A program made the position numbers and the translations under genes. Shown here one piece after another: positions 49,312-63,040 of a stretch of 64,000 bases of DNA (the stretch's first letter is position 1; each line of letters opens with the position of its first letter). The stretch is from contig CAWHFP010000010.1 in the NCBI GenBank assembly GCA_963828445.1, positions 1-64,000 on the forward strand, given 5' to 3'. Source of the stretch: Bog-532 sp963828445 (GTDB lineage: Bacteria; Actinomycetota; Actinomycetes; Streptosporangiales; Streptosporangiaceae). The notes beneath the pieces were generated by a model, which worked only from the letters and a program-made list of their open reading frames with translations, had not been told where the DNA came from and did no database searches.

Positions 49312-52300
49312 ATGTCCGAGCGAGATGAAGCTCTGGAGGCAGTGTCTGCCCGCCTGCGGCAAGTCACTGAGGCGCGAGATGTATCGCTGGCGCTGGTTCC
49401 GGAAGCCCTCGACGAGGCGGTACGCCTGAGGCGTCTGCTGCCTGGCGATGAGTTGGATGTGGCCGCCACGCACGTCCTGGGCTGGCTGTATTACTACCGT
49501 TATGTCGCCCTCCCTCAAGGCGAGGGCGAGCAGGATCTCGAAAGCGCCGTCGAAATGTTCGTCCCGTCCTTTGTTGCCAGTACGGCCGAGATTCCTCCCC
49601 AGGTACGATCAAGACTGGTCGGCCGCATGCTTCCCGTAGCCATGGAGATGATGAGGCGCGCGCTTGAGGCGGACGACTCGGAATTTGTCACGGACGTCGT
49701 CAACCTCTGGCAGCGAATCCGCGACATGTTCCCGGCCGACCAACCGAACTCGGCTGTTCTGTCCAACGTCGCGATCGTGCTTCACGCCAGGTACAAGCTG
49801 ACCGGCACGCCGGCCGACCTCGATGCGGCCATTGAATTGATCCGTTCCGCAATGGCAGCGTTGCCCGATACTGATGCAGATCAGGGCGAGGCCTCGAAAC
49901 GCCCCGGACTTACCGCCAACCTGGCTGTCATGCTCGGCTCGAAATTCGAAGCAGGCCGGGAAGCCTCGGATCTGGAGGCCGCGATCGCGGCTGGGCGGCA
50001 CGCGGTCGCGAGTATGCCCGATGGTCATCCTGACCGGCCCGGAATGATTTCCAATCTCTCGGGCCTCTTCCGGCATCGGTTCGAGGAATACCGAGACACC
50101 GCTGACCTGGATCAGGCTCTCAGTCTGGCGAGCCAGGCTGTCGATACGGCTGTGCCGGATCACTCAATCTATCCGGAATTTCTGGCCAACCGTGCCTCGC
50201 TCTCGCAAGCGAAATACGAGTACACCGGCCGGATCGAAGATCTCGATGGGGCGATTGAGGCATACCGCTCGGGGATAGTCGGTATACCTCCACATCGCAC
50301 CAAATACCAAGGGATGGTGTCAGCACTGGCATCTCTCCTGCATGCCAGATTTGAGCAAACTACGGCTTTAAACGACTTGGACGCGGCCATTGAGACCGCT
50401 CACAAGGCGCTGAATGGTGCGTCCAACACCGACCTTGCCACCAGAGCCAATCTGGTGGCCATGCTCTATGAAAGATTCAAGCATACCGATGATCCTGCCG
50501 ACATCGATCGAGCGATTGAAACGAGCAGTGAGCTCGTAGAGACGTTTTATGAAGATGACTCATTTAAGGCTGAGTGGGCATCGGATCTGGGGGTGCTGCT
50601 AGAAAAAAATTTGAGCAGACGGGAGATACAACGTATCTCAATGCTGCTGTTGACGCGGCACTGCGCGCGGTGGAATCTGCCCGGGCGCAAAATTCTGAGA
50701 AGCTGAGCGATATCGCATCAACTTTTGCAAGCCTTCTCCACATCCGGTATAGGCGGTCCAGGGACCTTCGAGATCTAAACCAAGCGATCGAGACTCGCCG
50801 AGACGTGCTCTCCATGAATATGTCGGGCGTATCCGACCGCGGACACATGGAGTTGCAACTGGCCACGCTCTTGGGCTTGAGGTTCGAACACATAGGCCAA
50901 TATCCGGATCTGAACGTCGCAATCGATCTTGCCTACAGCGCGCTCGATCTTCTCCCCTTGAACCACTCCGAGCGGGTACAAGCAATGTCCACCCTAGGTG
51001 AGCTGTTGCGACTGAGATCCAGTTCGAGAGGATATGAAGCTGATTTGGACGTCGCCATCGAATTCAGCCGTAGGGCGGTTCAAGCCACCCGGCTGACGAC
51101 CCCGAATGGTCCGGGCGAATAGCGAGCCTCGGCGCCGCTCTGCGTCCAGTTTCCTCCGTGGTTGGTTCTCTGGACGACCTGGACCAGGCCGTGAAGATGG
51201 CCCGTTCCGCCGTGCAGGCCAGCGCGGAAGGCGATCCCGACCGGGGCCGTCACCTTTCCAATCTCGGGGTGGCGCTGGGGGAGAGGTACAGGCGGTCAGG
51301 TGCCCTCGATGATCTGGATTCGGCTATCGAGGCGGCGCAGACCTCGGTCGAGTTGACCCAGAGCGGCCATCCCAATCGAGCTTTGCGACTGGCCAATTTG
51401 GCGATGATGCTCGACGACAGATCTGAACGGATGGGACTGATGGCGGATCTTAACGCCGCTGTCGATGCCGTCCGGGCCGCCGCAGCGGCAACTCCACTCG
51501 GGCACGCCGAATGGCCGAGATATCAGATAGGCCTCGCGCTGGCCCTGTACTCGAGATTTAAGCGTCAGAAGGAGCAGCAGGACCTCGACGAAGCCATCGA
51601 GGTGGCTCGAGCCGCGGTGGAAGCTACTCCGGATGGGCATCAAATGTGGGGCACCCGTGCTTCGAATCTCGCGATGATGTTGCACGCGAGATTCGATCTG
51701 ACCGGCACGATGGCCGATCTCGATAGCGCGGTGGATTTTGGCGGCAGGGCGGTTGCGGTTACTTCCGCAGACGACTCTGGCCTGCCGGCTTACTCATCCA
51801 ACCTGGGTGGGCAGTACATGACCAGATACAGGCAGACGCAGAACGCATCTGATTCGGCCGCGGCGATCGCGGCCATGCAGACTGCGGTGGACAATACTCC
51901 GGCTGATCATTTGAACCGGGCCAGGTACCTCCGCAACCTCGGGCTCAGCCTGCGCACCCGGTGGCAGCAGACTCAGGAGGCGAGCGATCGGATTGCTGCC
52001 ATCACCGCGCTCAGTGAAGCGGTCGGCATCGAAACCGCTCCACCGTCAGCCCGAATCGATGCGGCCCGGCCGGCCGCGGCGCTTCTGGCCGATAGCGACC
52101 CGCAGCGCGCCGCTGAACTACTGACGACGGCGGTTGCCCTGCTGGCCGAGGTCGCTCCGCGTCGCTTGACCCGCCGCGATCAGCAACACGCGATCAGCGG
52201 CTTTGCCGGTTTGGCCAGCGAGGCGGCCGCACTGAGGCTTCGGGCCGATCCGTTCGCCGGGGAATCGGCTGGGCAGGCCCTCCAGTTGCTGGAGGCAGGC

Positions 52301-53711
52301 CGCATGGTGCTGCTGAGCCAGCTTCTCGACACCGTGACGATCTGACCGATCTACGCGAGCAGGACCCGGATCTCGCCGAGCAGTTCACCCGATTGCGTGA
52401 TCAAATTGACCGGGCTGAATCGGCCGACGGCGATCTTGACTCCACCGCCCGGCTGGGCCTCGCCCCAGCGGGAACGGGCGTCGAGCGACTCCAGCTGACC
52501 AGGGACCTGGCCGCCACGATGGCCAGGATCAGAGCGCGGGATGGATTTTCCTCCTTCGGACTCCCGCCCAGCTTGGAAGAACTGCTGGCCACGGCCGCAC
52601 CGGGGCCGATAGTGACGTTCAATATCAGCGGCTACGGCAGCAGCGCGCTGCTGCTCACTCAACGAGGCATCAGCTCGATTCTTCTGCCCGGCCTGAGCTA
52701 CGACGCCGTCGTCAGCCGGATCAACAGGTTCCATGCCGCCCAGCGGATTGCCGTTGACGCCGACGCGGGCATTGAGGAGCGGATAGCTGCGCAACACGCT
52801 CAACTGGAGATTCTGGGCTGGTTGTGGGACAACGCGGCAGAGCCGGTGCTCGCATCCCTGGGACACGACGGTCCGCCCAACGGGGCGGTCTGGCCACGGG
52901 TCTGGTGGGCGCCGGGCGGACTGCTCGGCCTGCTTCCCATCCACGCCGCCGGGCATCACACCGACCGCGGCGGTCGGCGCACGGTCATGGACCGGGTGGT
53001 CTCCTCGTACACCCCGACCGTCCGTAGCCTGCGTTATGCCCGCCAGCGAGTCGGCCAGAACGCCATCCTGGCCGACCAGGCGCTGATCGTGGCCATGTCG
53101 GGCAGACGCCAGGGCCTGGACGACGGGGAACTGCGCATGTGCCGCTGGCGGTAGCCCAGCTCCGGGCGCAACTACCCGCACGGTCCTGCTGGCCGAACTC
53201 TGGCCGGACCACGAGCCGCTCCCGGACACCGCAGCCATCCCCAGCCGAACGAATGTTGTGGACCGGCTGGCCCAGTTCAGATCGCTCACTTCGCCTGCCA
53301 CGGTTACAGCGATCCACGGGATCGTCCAGCAGCCAGCTGCTGCTGCACGATCACGACCAAAATCCACTAACGGTCCAGAGCCTTTCTGCCGTAGATCTCG
53401 GCCGAGCTCAGCTGGCCTATCTGTCTGCCTGTCAGACTGCACTGACCAGCACTATTGGGCTGATCGACGAGTCATACACCTCACCACAGCGTTTCAGCTG
53501 GCGGGGTTTCGAGGGTGATTGGTAGTCTCTGGGAGATAGACGATCAAGTCGCCGCCGGAGTGGCGGGCGCCTTTTACGCCGAGCTTGGCCAGCAGACGAC
53601 GTGGGATTGGATAACAGCCAGGCGGCCGTGCGCTCCACCACGCGTACGCGCGTCCGGGATGAGAACCTGGGACCGACGCTATGGGCCGCTTATGTTCATG
53701 CGGGCGCCTGA
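49312..53711 (+). pseudogene. TPR-CHAT protein, multiply frameshifted
   Basis: The joined product would be about 1,460 residues. Repeated TPR-like units of about 45 residues (DLDAAIE and SNLAVML type motifs) fill 49.4-52.0 kb. A linker QALQLLEAGRMVLLSQLLDT leads to a C-terminal CHAT caspase-like domain. The CHAT part has IAHFACHGYSDPR with the catalytic His and QLAYLSACQTALTS with the catalytic Cys, then GSLWEIDDQVAAGVAGAFYA to the end. Frames change at the A7 run 50603-50609, near 51112 and 52340, and about six times between 53.1 and 53.6 kb. Both catalytic residues remain. TPR-CHAT proteins act as proteases in conflict and cell-death systems. The DNA is visibly less GC-rich than the rest. 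Confidence 0.82.
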
Positions 53712-54509
53712 TCGGAAGGGTGCCGCCTGCTGTGCTGTGCTGCGCTCGGTTCAATTCTCCGGAGCCAGCGGAGGCTCGGAATGGAGGATCGCGGTCATGC
53801 TCTCGCCTGATTCCTGGCTCGGCGGCGGCAGCGAGCTGACCAAGTTGCTGGGCGAGTTCCGGCTGTACAGGCGGGACTCGCCTCGATCAGCGCGGCGTAG
53901 GCCTCAACGCTGGTTGGCTTCGGCGCCAGCCAGCGCTGGCCAGGACGATAGCGATCAGCGTGGTAGGTCACCACCAGCCAGCGAGGATGACGTACAGGAC
54001 GGCCACGATGTCAGGGTGGCGCGCCGGTCAGGCTTGCGGGCGGCGCGATTTCGGTCTTGGCGTGGCCGGGAAGATGAGACAGAGCGAGGCCAGATGCTGG
54101 GCAGGTTGATGTGCAGGTCACGCTGAAGCCGGACGTGACGCGTTGACGCGATCACGGTCAGGTGGGACGATCAGGCCGCTACAGGGCGATCTTGATGTTC
54201 GCGGTAGGCGGCCGTCGTGCGGTCGCATCGGCATTTCCTCCATGAAGCGCCAGGGAGTACTGGTGGGAGTAACTGGCGTGAGCAGCATCCCAGCGAGACT
54301 GCCGGGTCGTAACCCGGTTCCGCGCCAGCTGACGAAACGGGGGAACCCAGTGGCCAGCCGTCGGCCAGCGTCAGCCGCTCAATCAGCGACCAGAGAGCCT
54401 GGGCGACGCTCCGACGGCAGCGGCGGCGGCCAGCGCCGCGACGAGCAGAACCACCTGGCCACGATGTTCGTCACGGCCGGTGCTTTGGCCCAAGCGGTCA
54501 CCTGACTGA
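53712..54509. other. Gene-poor region after the TPR-CHAT gene
   Basis: No intact gene is supported. A plus-strand fragment (FSGASGGSEWRIAVMLSPDS, then WLGGGSELTKLLGEFRLYRR) has coding-like character but no start. On the minus strand short hydrophobic pieces such as AVLYVILAGWW and TLIAIVLASAGW near 53900-54010 suggest a decayed membrane protein. Stops and frame changes are frequent in all frames. Confidence 0.4.
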
Positions 54510-55051
54510 TCAGCCGGTGAACGGCGAACGCCCTAGCCTGACCCAATGTGCTGGCGGTGACGGCCACCGCCAGGTAGAGAGCACCAGGAAGAACCAGCAG
54601 CGGCAGCCACCGTGCGAGTCGCTTCCAACTCGTCTAGAAAGCGCCCATTCACAACCGTCCCCACCGCAGCGCCTGGCCGGTAACCGCGCACTGCGGCGGG
54701 CTGACAGCCGGGCCGGGAACCATGCGAGAGCACCGCTCGGCTGGGCACCGGTAAACGATCTCGAGCGGATCGCTCGATATTCCAGCCAGCGACACATCTC
54801 GCGGTGCCCGGACATGGCCGTAGAGGCCAAGTGCGTCCAGCGCGGAGCAGAGCCCGGTGAATGGTGTTCAGTGAATCCGACATGTCCGCCGCCGGCTGTA
54901 GGTCGGATTGCAGGGCGTAAGGCCTTTCTGCCCCTTATATCCCGGTTCAGCAATGCGCTGATCTCGTCCAGGTGGGAACACAGATAGGCGAGCTCTTTAG
55001 CGTCCTGGCCGACAGCTGGACCTCGGGATTGTCGTCTACGTGATTGTTCAT
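54510..55051 (-). pseudogene. Degenerate gene, possibly ankyrin-like
   Basis: An ATG at 55051 with AAGGGA upstream begins MNNHVDDNPEVQLSA. After one frame change it continues DAKELAYLCSHLDEISALLN. Further on, THLASTAMSGHREMCRWLEY is reminiscent of an ankyrin repeat (hydrophobic-loop SGHREMCRWL), and the end has hydrophobic WFFLVLSTWRW. Frames are inconsistent. The assignment is weak, but the good start site suggests it was once a gene on this island. Confidence 0.3.
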
Positions 55052-55187
55052 ATTTCCCTTGGATGCTGCATGTCATCATCGATAGTGACAATTGTAAAGA
55101 GTCAGTAGCCCGGGTGTGTTTTAAATGCGCTATACGCTCGCTGGGCAAGCCGGACCGTCATCGACGGCCAGTGGCAAGGAGGGCTGG

Positions 55188-58559
<3,372 letters not shown>

Positions 58560-58585
58560 GCCGCCGACGATAGCGGCCACCACCG

Positions 58586-60036
58586 TCAATTCGCGGCGAC
58601 CTGGCCCACCTCCGGTGCCTCGTCCTCGTCCCCTTCCAGCAGGGCCGGGGCCAGCCGCAGGGTGTCCGGCCGCAGCGCGCCCAGCACGAACTGGTAGATG
58701 ATCCCGGCCGCGACCAGGCCCAGCGTGAGCCAGGGCAGCGCGCTGTACGGGCTCGGCTGGCCCGGCCGCAGGTCACCCCAGACCGGGACGGCCAGCACGG
58801 CGACGCCGATGATCGGCACCACCACCCACAGCCAGACGTTCTTGTGCACCCCGCGGTTCCGCAGCCGGAACCACTCCACGATCAGGGCCACGTTGGCGGC
58901 CAGGTACATGATGACCACGCCGAGGATGCCGAACGTGGACAGGAACCCGGACGCGGTGGCGGGCGCGGTGAACGCGGTCGAGATCACGCCGATCGCGATG
59001 CTGGGGGCGACGAACGCCACCGCCGCCGCGGCCGGGGTGCGGAACCGCGGCGAGATTCCGGCCAGCGACCGCGGCCACAGCCCGCCGCGGGCCCCGGCGA
59101 AGATGACCCGGGAGGTCTGGGTGTTGGCGGCCACGTAGGAGCTGGTCACGCTGGACAGGAAGATCCAGGTGATGAGCGGGGCGACGAACGGGATGAACGC
59201 CTTGGCCGCGGTGTGGAACGGGTTCGGGTCGGCGGCCAGCGTGTGCGCGTGCCCGACGCCGAACGCGGTGACCAGGGCGTAGGAGCCGACTACGTAGATG
59301 ACCCCGCTGATCAGCACCGCGCCGATGACCGCGATGGGCACGTTACGGCGCGGGTTCTCGGTCTCCTCGGCCAGCGGGGCCGCGGCCTCGAAACCGCCGA
59401 AGGCCAGCACGGCCAGGCTGAACGTGAGCAGTACGTCGGTGGAGCCGCTCGGCCAGTGGAACGGGGTCGCGGACAGCCCGTCGTGGCCGCCCCGGACCAG
59501 GATCGTGATGCTCATGGCCAGCAGCAGGATCACCTCGAAGGCGTACAGCGCGACCGTGACCCGGACCCCGAACCGCAGGCCGAGGATGACCGGGGCCACC
59601 ACCAGCACGCCGTAGAGATGGTGATGAGCTGGGTGAACCCCCAGATGTGCGGGTCGCCGAACACGTTCTGGGCGATGTAGCTGCCGACGAAGATGTAGAT
59701 GCCGCCGAAGGCGATGATGTAGCCGAGGATCGTGATCACGCCGACCGCGACCGCGACCCGGGTGCCGATGGCGCGGGTGATGTAGGTGATGAACGAGCCC
59801 GCGCTCGGGTACACGCCCGCGAACTGGGCCAGGCTGCTGGCCGTGGCCACCATGCCCACCATCGAGATGAGGAAGATCAGCGGGGCCGAGGCCCCGGCCA
59901 GGCTGACCATCAGGCCGGTGGTGAAGAACAGGTTGAAGGCCGGGGCGATCTGGGCCACGCCCGGCATGATGACGCCGAACAGCCCGAGCTGGCCGCGCCG
60001 GAGACTCCGGCCGGCCGGTTCCGTGGTGGTGGCCAT
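58586..60036 (-). pseudogene. APC-family amino acid permease, frameshifted
   Basis: This membrane protein of about 483 residues has around twelve helices. The first frame has LRRGQLGLFGVIMPGVAQIA, AGASAPLIFLISMVGMVATA and YITRAIGTRVAVAVGVITIL. After a break near 59618 the second frame has YGVLVVAPVILGLRFGVRVT, VLAFGGFEAAAPLAEETENP (the APC GFE motif) and TQTSRVIFAGARGGLWPRSL. One added base restores the reading, TIS-YGVLVV. It is the last gene of the M20-GntR-hydrolase operon and would bring in an amino acid or amine related to that substrate. Confidence 0.85.
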
Positions 60037-60038
60037 GG

Positions 60039-60857
60039 TCAGTCCTTTCGATCCCGAGGCGCGCTGTGCTTCTCCAGGAAGGCCAGGTAGGCCTGGTTGA
60101 ACTCGGCCGGGTGCTCCCAGACGCAGCCGTGGCCGCCCGGGGTCGTGGCCCACTCCGCGCCCGGGATGCCCTCGTGCAGCCGCCGCGACAGGCCGACCGG
60201 GATGAGGATGTCCTCGGCCCCGGCCAGGACCAGGGACGGGACGGTGATCTCGCCGAGGCGGGCGGTGGTGTCGTGGTCCTGGATCACGGCCAGCTGGGCC
60301 AGGTAGGCGTGCACCGGCTGGTCCATATAGCGCATCGCGGTTTCGAACTCGGCCAGCTCGGCCTCGCGCTGCTCGAAGAACTCCTGGGTGAACGCCCACA
60401 GCGTGACGTCCCGCATGACGAACGGGACTCCGAGGACCGGGGCCAGGTCGGCCCACAGGGCGAACATCCGCGAGCAGAACGGCCCCGGCGCCGCGTAGGT
60501 GCAGGCGAACGTGGCCGAGCGCAGATCATCGGGGTAGGCCAGCGCGTACTCCTGGGCGATCATCCCGCCCATGGAGATCCCCATCAGGTGGAAGTCGGTG
60601 ATGCCCAGCGAGCCGGTCAGGACCTTGGCGTCGTCGGCCAGCATCCGGCTGGAGTAGGGCCCGGCCGGTTTGCCGCTGGACCCGATGCCCCGGTTGTCGA
60701 AGCGGAGCACCCGGTAGCCCGCGGCCAGGAAGTCGTCCAGCTGGAGCACCCAGGTCTCCAGGTCGTCGGCCAGGCCGTTGATGAGGACGATGGTCTGCTC
60801 ACCGTCGCCCTCCAGCTTGTAGTTGAGTTCGATGCCGTTAACCCTGGCGGTGGGCAT
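60039..60857 (-). CDS. Alpha/beta hydrolase
   Basis: This 272-residue alpha/beta hydrolase has the oxyanion strand TIVLINGLADDLETW, the nucleophile elbow GISMGGMIAQEYAL (catalytic Ser), the acid in VLAGAEDILIPVGLSRRL, and the His in TPGGHGCVWEHPAEFN. Overall it resembles 3-oxoadipate enol-lactonase and RutD-like esterases. The ATG at 60857 has GGAGGAGA upstream; its first 20 bases overlap the GntR gene. It may hydrolyse an ester, lactone or amide handled by the neighbouring peptidase and permease. Confidence 0.88.
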   Translation of the reverse strand: MPTARVNGIELNYKLEGDGEQTIVLINGLADDLETWVLQLDDFLAAGYRVLRFDNRGIGSSGKPAGPYSSRMLADDAKVLTGSLGITDFHLMGISMGGMIAQEYALAYPDDLRSATFACTYAAPGPFCSRMFALWADLAPVLGVPFVMRDVTLWAFTQEFFEQREAELAEFETAMRYMDQPVHAYLAQLAVIQDHDTTARLGEITVPSLVLAGAEDILIPVGLSRRLHEGIPGAEWATTPGGHGCVWEHPAEFNQAYLAFLEKHSAPRDRKD

Positions 60858-61632
60858 TGGTGTCTCCTCCGGTCCGCAGGTGCAGGCGGGCACGCAGTTC
60901 GGTGAGCATGCCCTCGGTGAGCGCGAAGTGGTGGGCGGCCAGGCCGGCCGCCCGGTCCGGGTCCCCGGCGATGACCGCCTCGGCCAGCGTCGGGTGCTGC
61001 CGCAGCGCCCGGTGGCGCATCTGCGGCGTGTACGGTTCGGCGTCGAAGCCCAGGCCGACCTCGCGGCGGATCTGCGCGCTGAGGTCGGCCAGCCGGGGGT
61101 TGTGGGTGGCCCGCGCGATGGCCTGGTGCAGCGCGTGGTCGGCCAGCCGGGACGCGTCCCGGCCCTCGGCGTGGGCGTAGTCCTGGACGGCGCGGGTGAT
61201 CACGGTGATGTCGTGATCGTCGCGCCGCTCGGCCGCGGTCCGGGCGATCAGCTGCTCGACCAGCCGCCGGTAGTCCAGGACCTGGGTCAGTTCCTCCCAG
61301 GCCGGGTCCAGGGTGCGCTTGATCATCTCGTCGGCGCCCGGCCCGGCCCCGGTCTGGATGAACGTCCCGCCCCCGCGCCCGCGCCGGGTGATCACGTAGC
61401 CGCCGGCGTGCAGGCGCTGCAGGGCCTCGCGCACGGTGGTCCGGCTCACGGCCAGGGTGGCGGCCAGCTCGCGCTCGGTGGGCAGCCGCTGGCCCGGCTC
61501 GAACTCGCCCAGCGCGATCGCGGTGACCAGGCGCTCGGCAATGCGCTCGCCCGCGGTGCGCATCGACACCGGCTGCAGCAGCGAGCCGCGTGGGTCCGGG
61601 CGGTCCGGGCCCGCCGTCCCCGGCTCGGTCAT
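60838..61632 (-). CDS. GntR/FadR-family regulator
   Basis: This 264-residue regulator has an N-terminal winged helix (RIAERLVTAIALGEFEPGQR, then LPTERELAATLAVSRTTVRE and ALQRLHAGGYVITRRGRGGG) and an all-helical FadR-type FCD ligand domain (DYRRLVEQLIARTAAERRDD, HALHQAIARATHNPRLADL with metal-binding His). It lies inside the operon it probably controls, overlapping the peptidase by ATGA and the hydrolase by 20 bases. Its operator is probably the inverted repeat at 62931-62945. Confidence 0.92.
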   Translation of the reverse strand: MTEPGTAGPDRPDPRGSLLQPVSMRTAGERIAERLVTAIALGEFEPGQRLPTERELAATLAVSRTTVREALQRLHAGGYVITRRGRGGGTFIQTGAGPGADEMIKRTLDPAWEELTQVLDYRRLVEQLIARTAAERRDDHDITVITRAVQDYAHAEGRDASRLADHALHQAIARATHNPRLADLSAQIRREVGLGFDAEPYTPQMRHRALRQHPTLAEAVIAGDPDRAAGLAAHHFALTEGMLTELRARLHLRTGGDTNAHRQG

Positions 61633-62921
61633 CGCGCATCCCCGGCCGCGAAGAAGCCGGCCATGAACCGGGTCATGGTCCGGGCCCCGGCGACGATGCT
61701 GGCCAGCTCCACGGCCTCGCCGGTGGCGTGGATGTTGCGGGTCCGCGGGCCGTAGGCCACCGCGGGCACCCCGAACTGGTTGAGGTAGTAGCGGGCGTCG
61801 GTGGTGCTGCCCAGCACGAACCGGCGCGGCGGGGCCCCGTGCGCCGCGACGTGAGCCCCGGCCAGCGCGGTGACCAGCGGGTGGTCGCCGTCGATCAGGT
61901 AGCCCTCGGCCCGGAACCCGGACGGCCGGATCGACGGCGGGTGCGCGGCCAGCCAGGGGTCACCGGCCGCCGCCGCCAGCACCGCCGCCTGCAGCCGGCC
62001 GAACGCCTCGCCCGGGGACCAGGACCGGGGGAACCCGGCCCGGACCCCGACCCGGGCCCGGGCCGGCACGCTGGACGGCCAGTCGCCCGCGCTGACCAGG
62101 CCCGCGTTCACGTTGTAGGGGGTCGGCCGGCCGTCCTCGCCGGTGAAGGCGGGGTCGTCGGCCAGCTTGTTGACCTCGGCCTCGAAGCTGGCCAGGGCGC
62201 CCAGGATGAGCGGCAGCTGGCTCACCGGGTTGACCGCCCGGTCGGCCGACTGAGCGTGGGCCGGGACGCCTTCCAGGTCGATGTCGGCCCACAGCACCCC
62301 GGTCCCGCCCAGCATCAGGCCGAGGTCGGTCGGCTCGAGCAGCACCACCGCGTCCCCGAGCACGCCCTGGCGGCAGGCGGCCAGGGTGCCGTTGCCGGTG
62401 CACTCCTCCTCGATGACGGACAGGAAGCCGAGTTCGCCGGACAGGGCGTCCGGCCGGGCCCGCTGCAGGGCGGCCACGGCCAGCAGGCCCATGGCGAAGC
62501 CGCCCTTCATGTCCCCGGCGCCGCGTCCGTGGAGCCAGCCGTCGGCCCGGACCGGGACGAACGGGTCCCGCCCCCAGGCCACGGGGTCGGCCGGGACCAC
62601 GTCGATGTGCCCGTTCAGCAGCAGCGACGGCCCGGCGCCGGGGTTGAGCCGGCCCAGCACGTCGGAGCGCCCGCTGTAGCTGGTCTGGGCCACCCCGCCC
62701 GGGGCCTGGGCGGCGGTGCCGGCCGGGATGCCCAGCGCGGTGACGTCGAACCCCAGCCGGTCCAGTTCGGCCGCCATGACCTCCTGGGCCCAGGCCTCGT
62801 GCCCGACCGTGCTGGGCGCGGCCACGAGCCGTTCGGCGAACGCGAAGGCCGCCTCGGCGCCGTCCGCCACGGCCGCGTCGACCTCGGCCCAGTCCGCGTT
62901 GTCCGCCACTGCCCGGCCCAC
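61629..62921 (-). CDS. M20-family metallopeptidase (ArgE/DapE-like)
   Basis: This 430-residue protein has the two-zinc M20 pattern: LLNGHIDVVPADPVAWGRDP (His-x-Asp metal and catalytic Asp), GRGAGDMKGGFAMGLLAVAA (bridging Asp), VIEEECTGNGTLAAC (the Glu-Glu pair) and VLLEPTDLGLMLGGTG. A dimerisation domain lies in the middle, and IHATGEAVELAS near the end holds the last metal ligand. It would deacylate an N-acyl amino acid or related amide. The GTG at 62921 is placed six bases after AGGGA. It is the first gene of the operon M20-GntR-hydrolase-permease. Confidence 0.9.
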   Translation of the reverse strand: MGRAVADNADWAEVDAAVADGAEAAFAFAERLVAAPSTVGHEAWAQEVMAAELDRLGFDVTALGIPAGTAAQAPGGVAQTSYSGRSDVLGRLNPGAGPSLLLNGHIDVVPADPVAWGRDPFVPVRADGWLHGRGAGDMKGGFAMGLLAVAALQRARPDALSGELGFLSVIEEECTGNGTLAACRQGVLGDAVVLLEPTDLGLMLGGTGVLWADIDLEGVPAHAQSADRAVNPVSQLPLILGALASFEAEVNKLADDPAFTGEDGRPTPYNVNAGLVSAGDWPSSVPARARVGVRAGFPRSWSPGEAFGRLQAAVLAAAAGDPWLAAHPPSIRPSGFRAEGYLIDGDHPLVTALAGAHVAAHGAPPRRFVLGSTTDARYYLNQFGVPAVAYGPRTRNIHATGEAVELASIVAGARTMTRFMAGFFAAGDAR

Positions 62922-62930
62922 CCTGCTTCC

Positions 62931-62945
62931 CTATGAGGTTTATAG
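62931..62945. promoter_or_regulatory. Possible GntR operator
   Basis: CTATGAGGTTTATAG is a 15-bp inverted repeat with one mismatch between arms (CTATGA and CTATAA), ten bases upstream of the M20 start. A second symmetry, GGTC-N8-GGACC, follows at 62945-62961. Both lie in a short AT-richer stretch, in keeping with a promoter and FadR-type site. Confidence 0.45.
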
Positions 62946-63040
62946 GTCTGGATTTTGGACCATTTTGAATAACCGGGGCGGGACTGTCAATGGGTGTGCT
63001 GGTCGCCGGGCCGCGCCCGGCGATCAATATCGTGGGCGGC

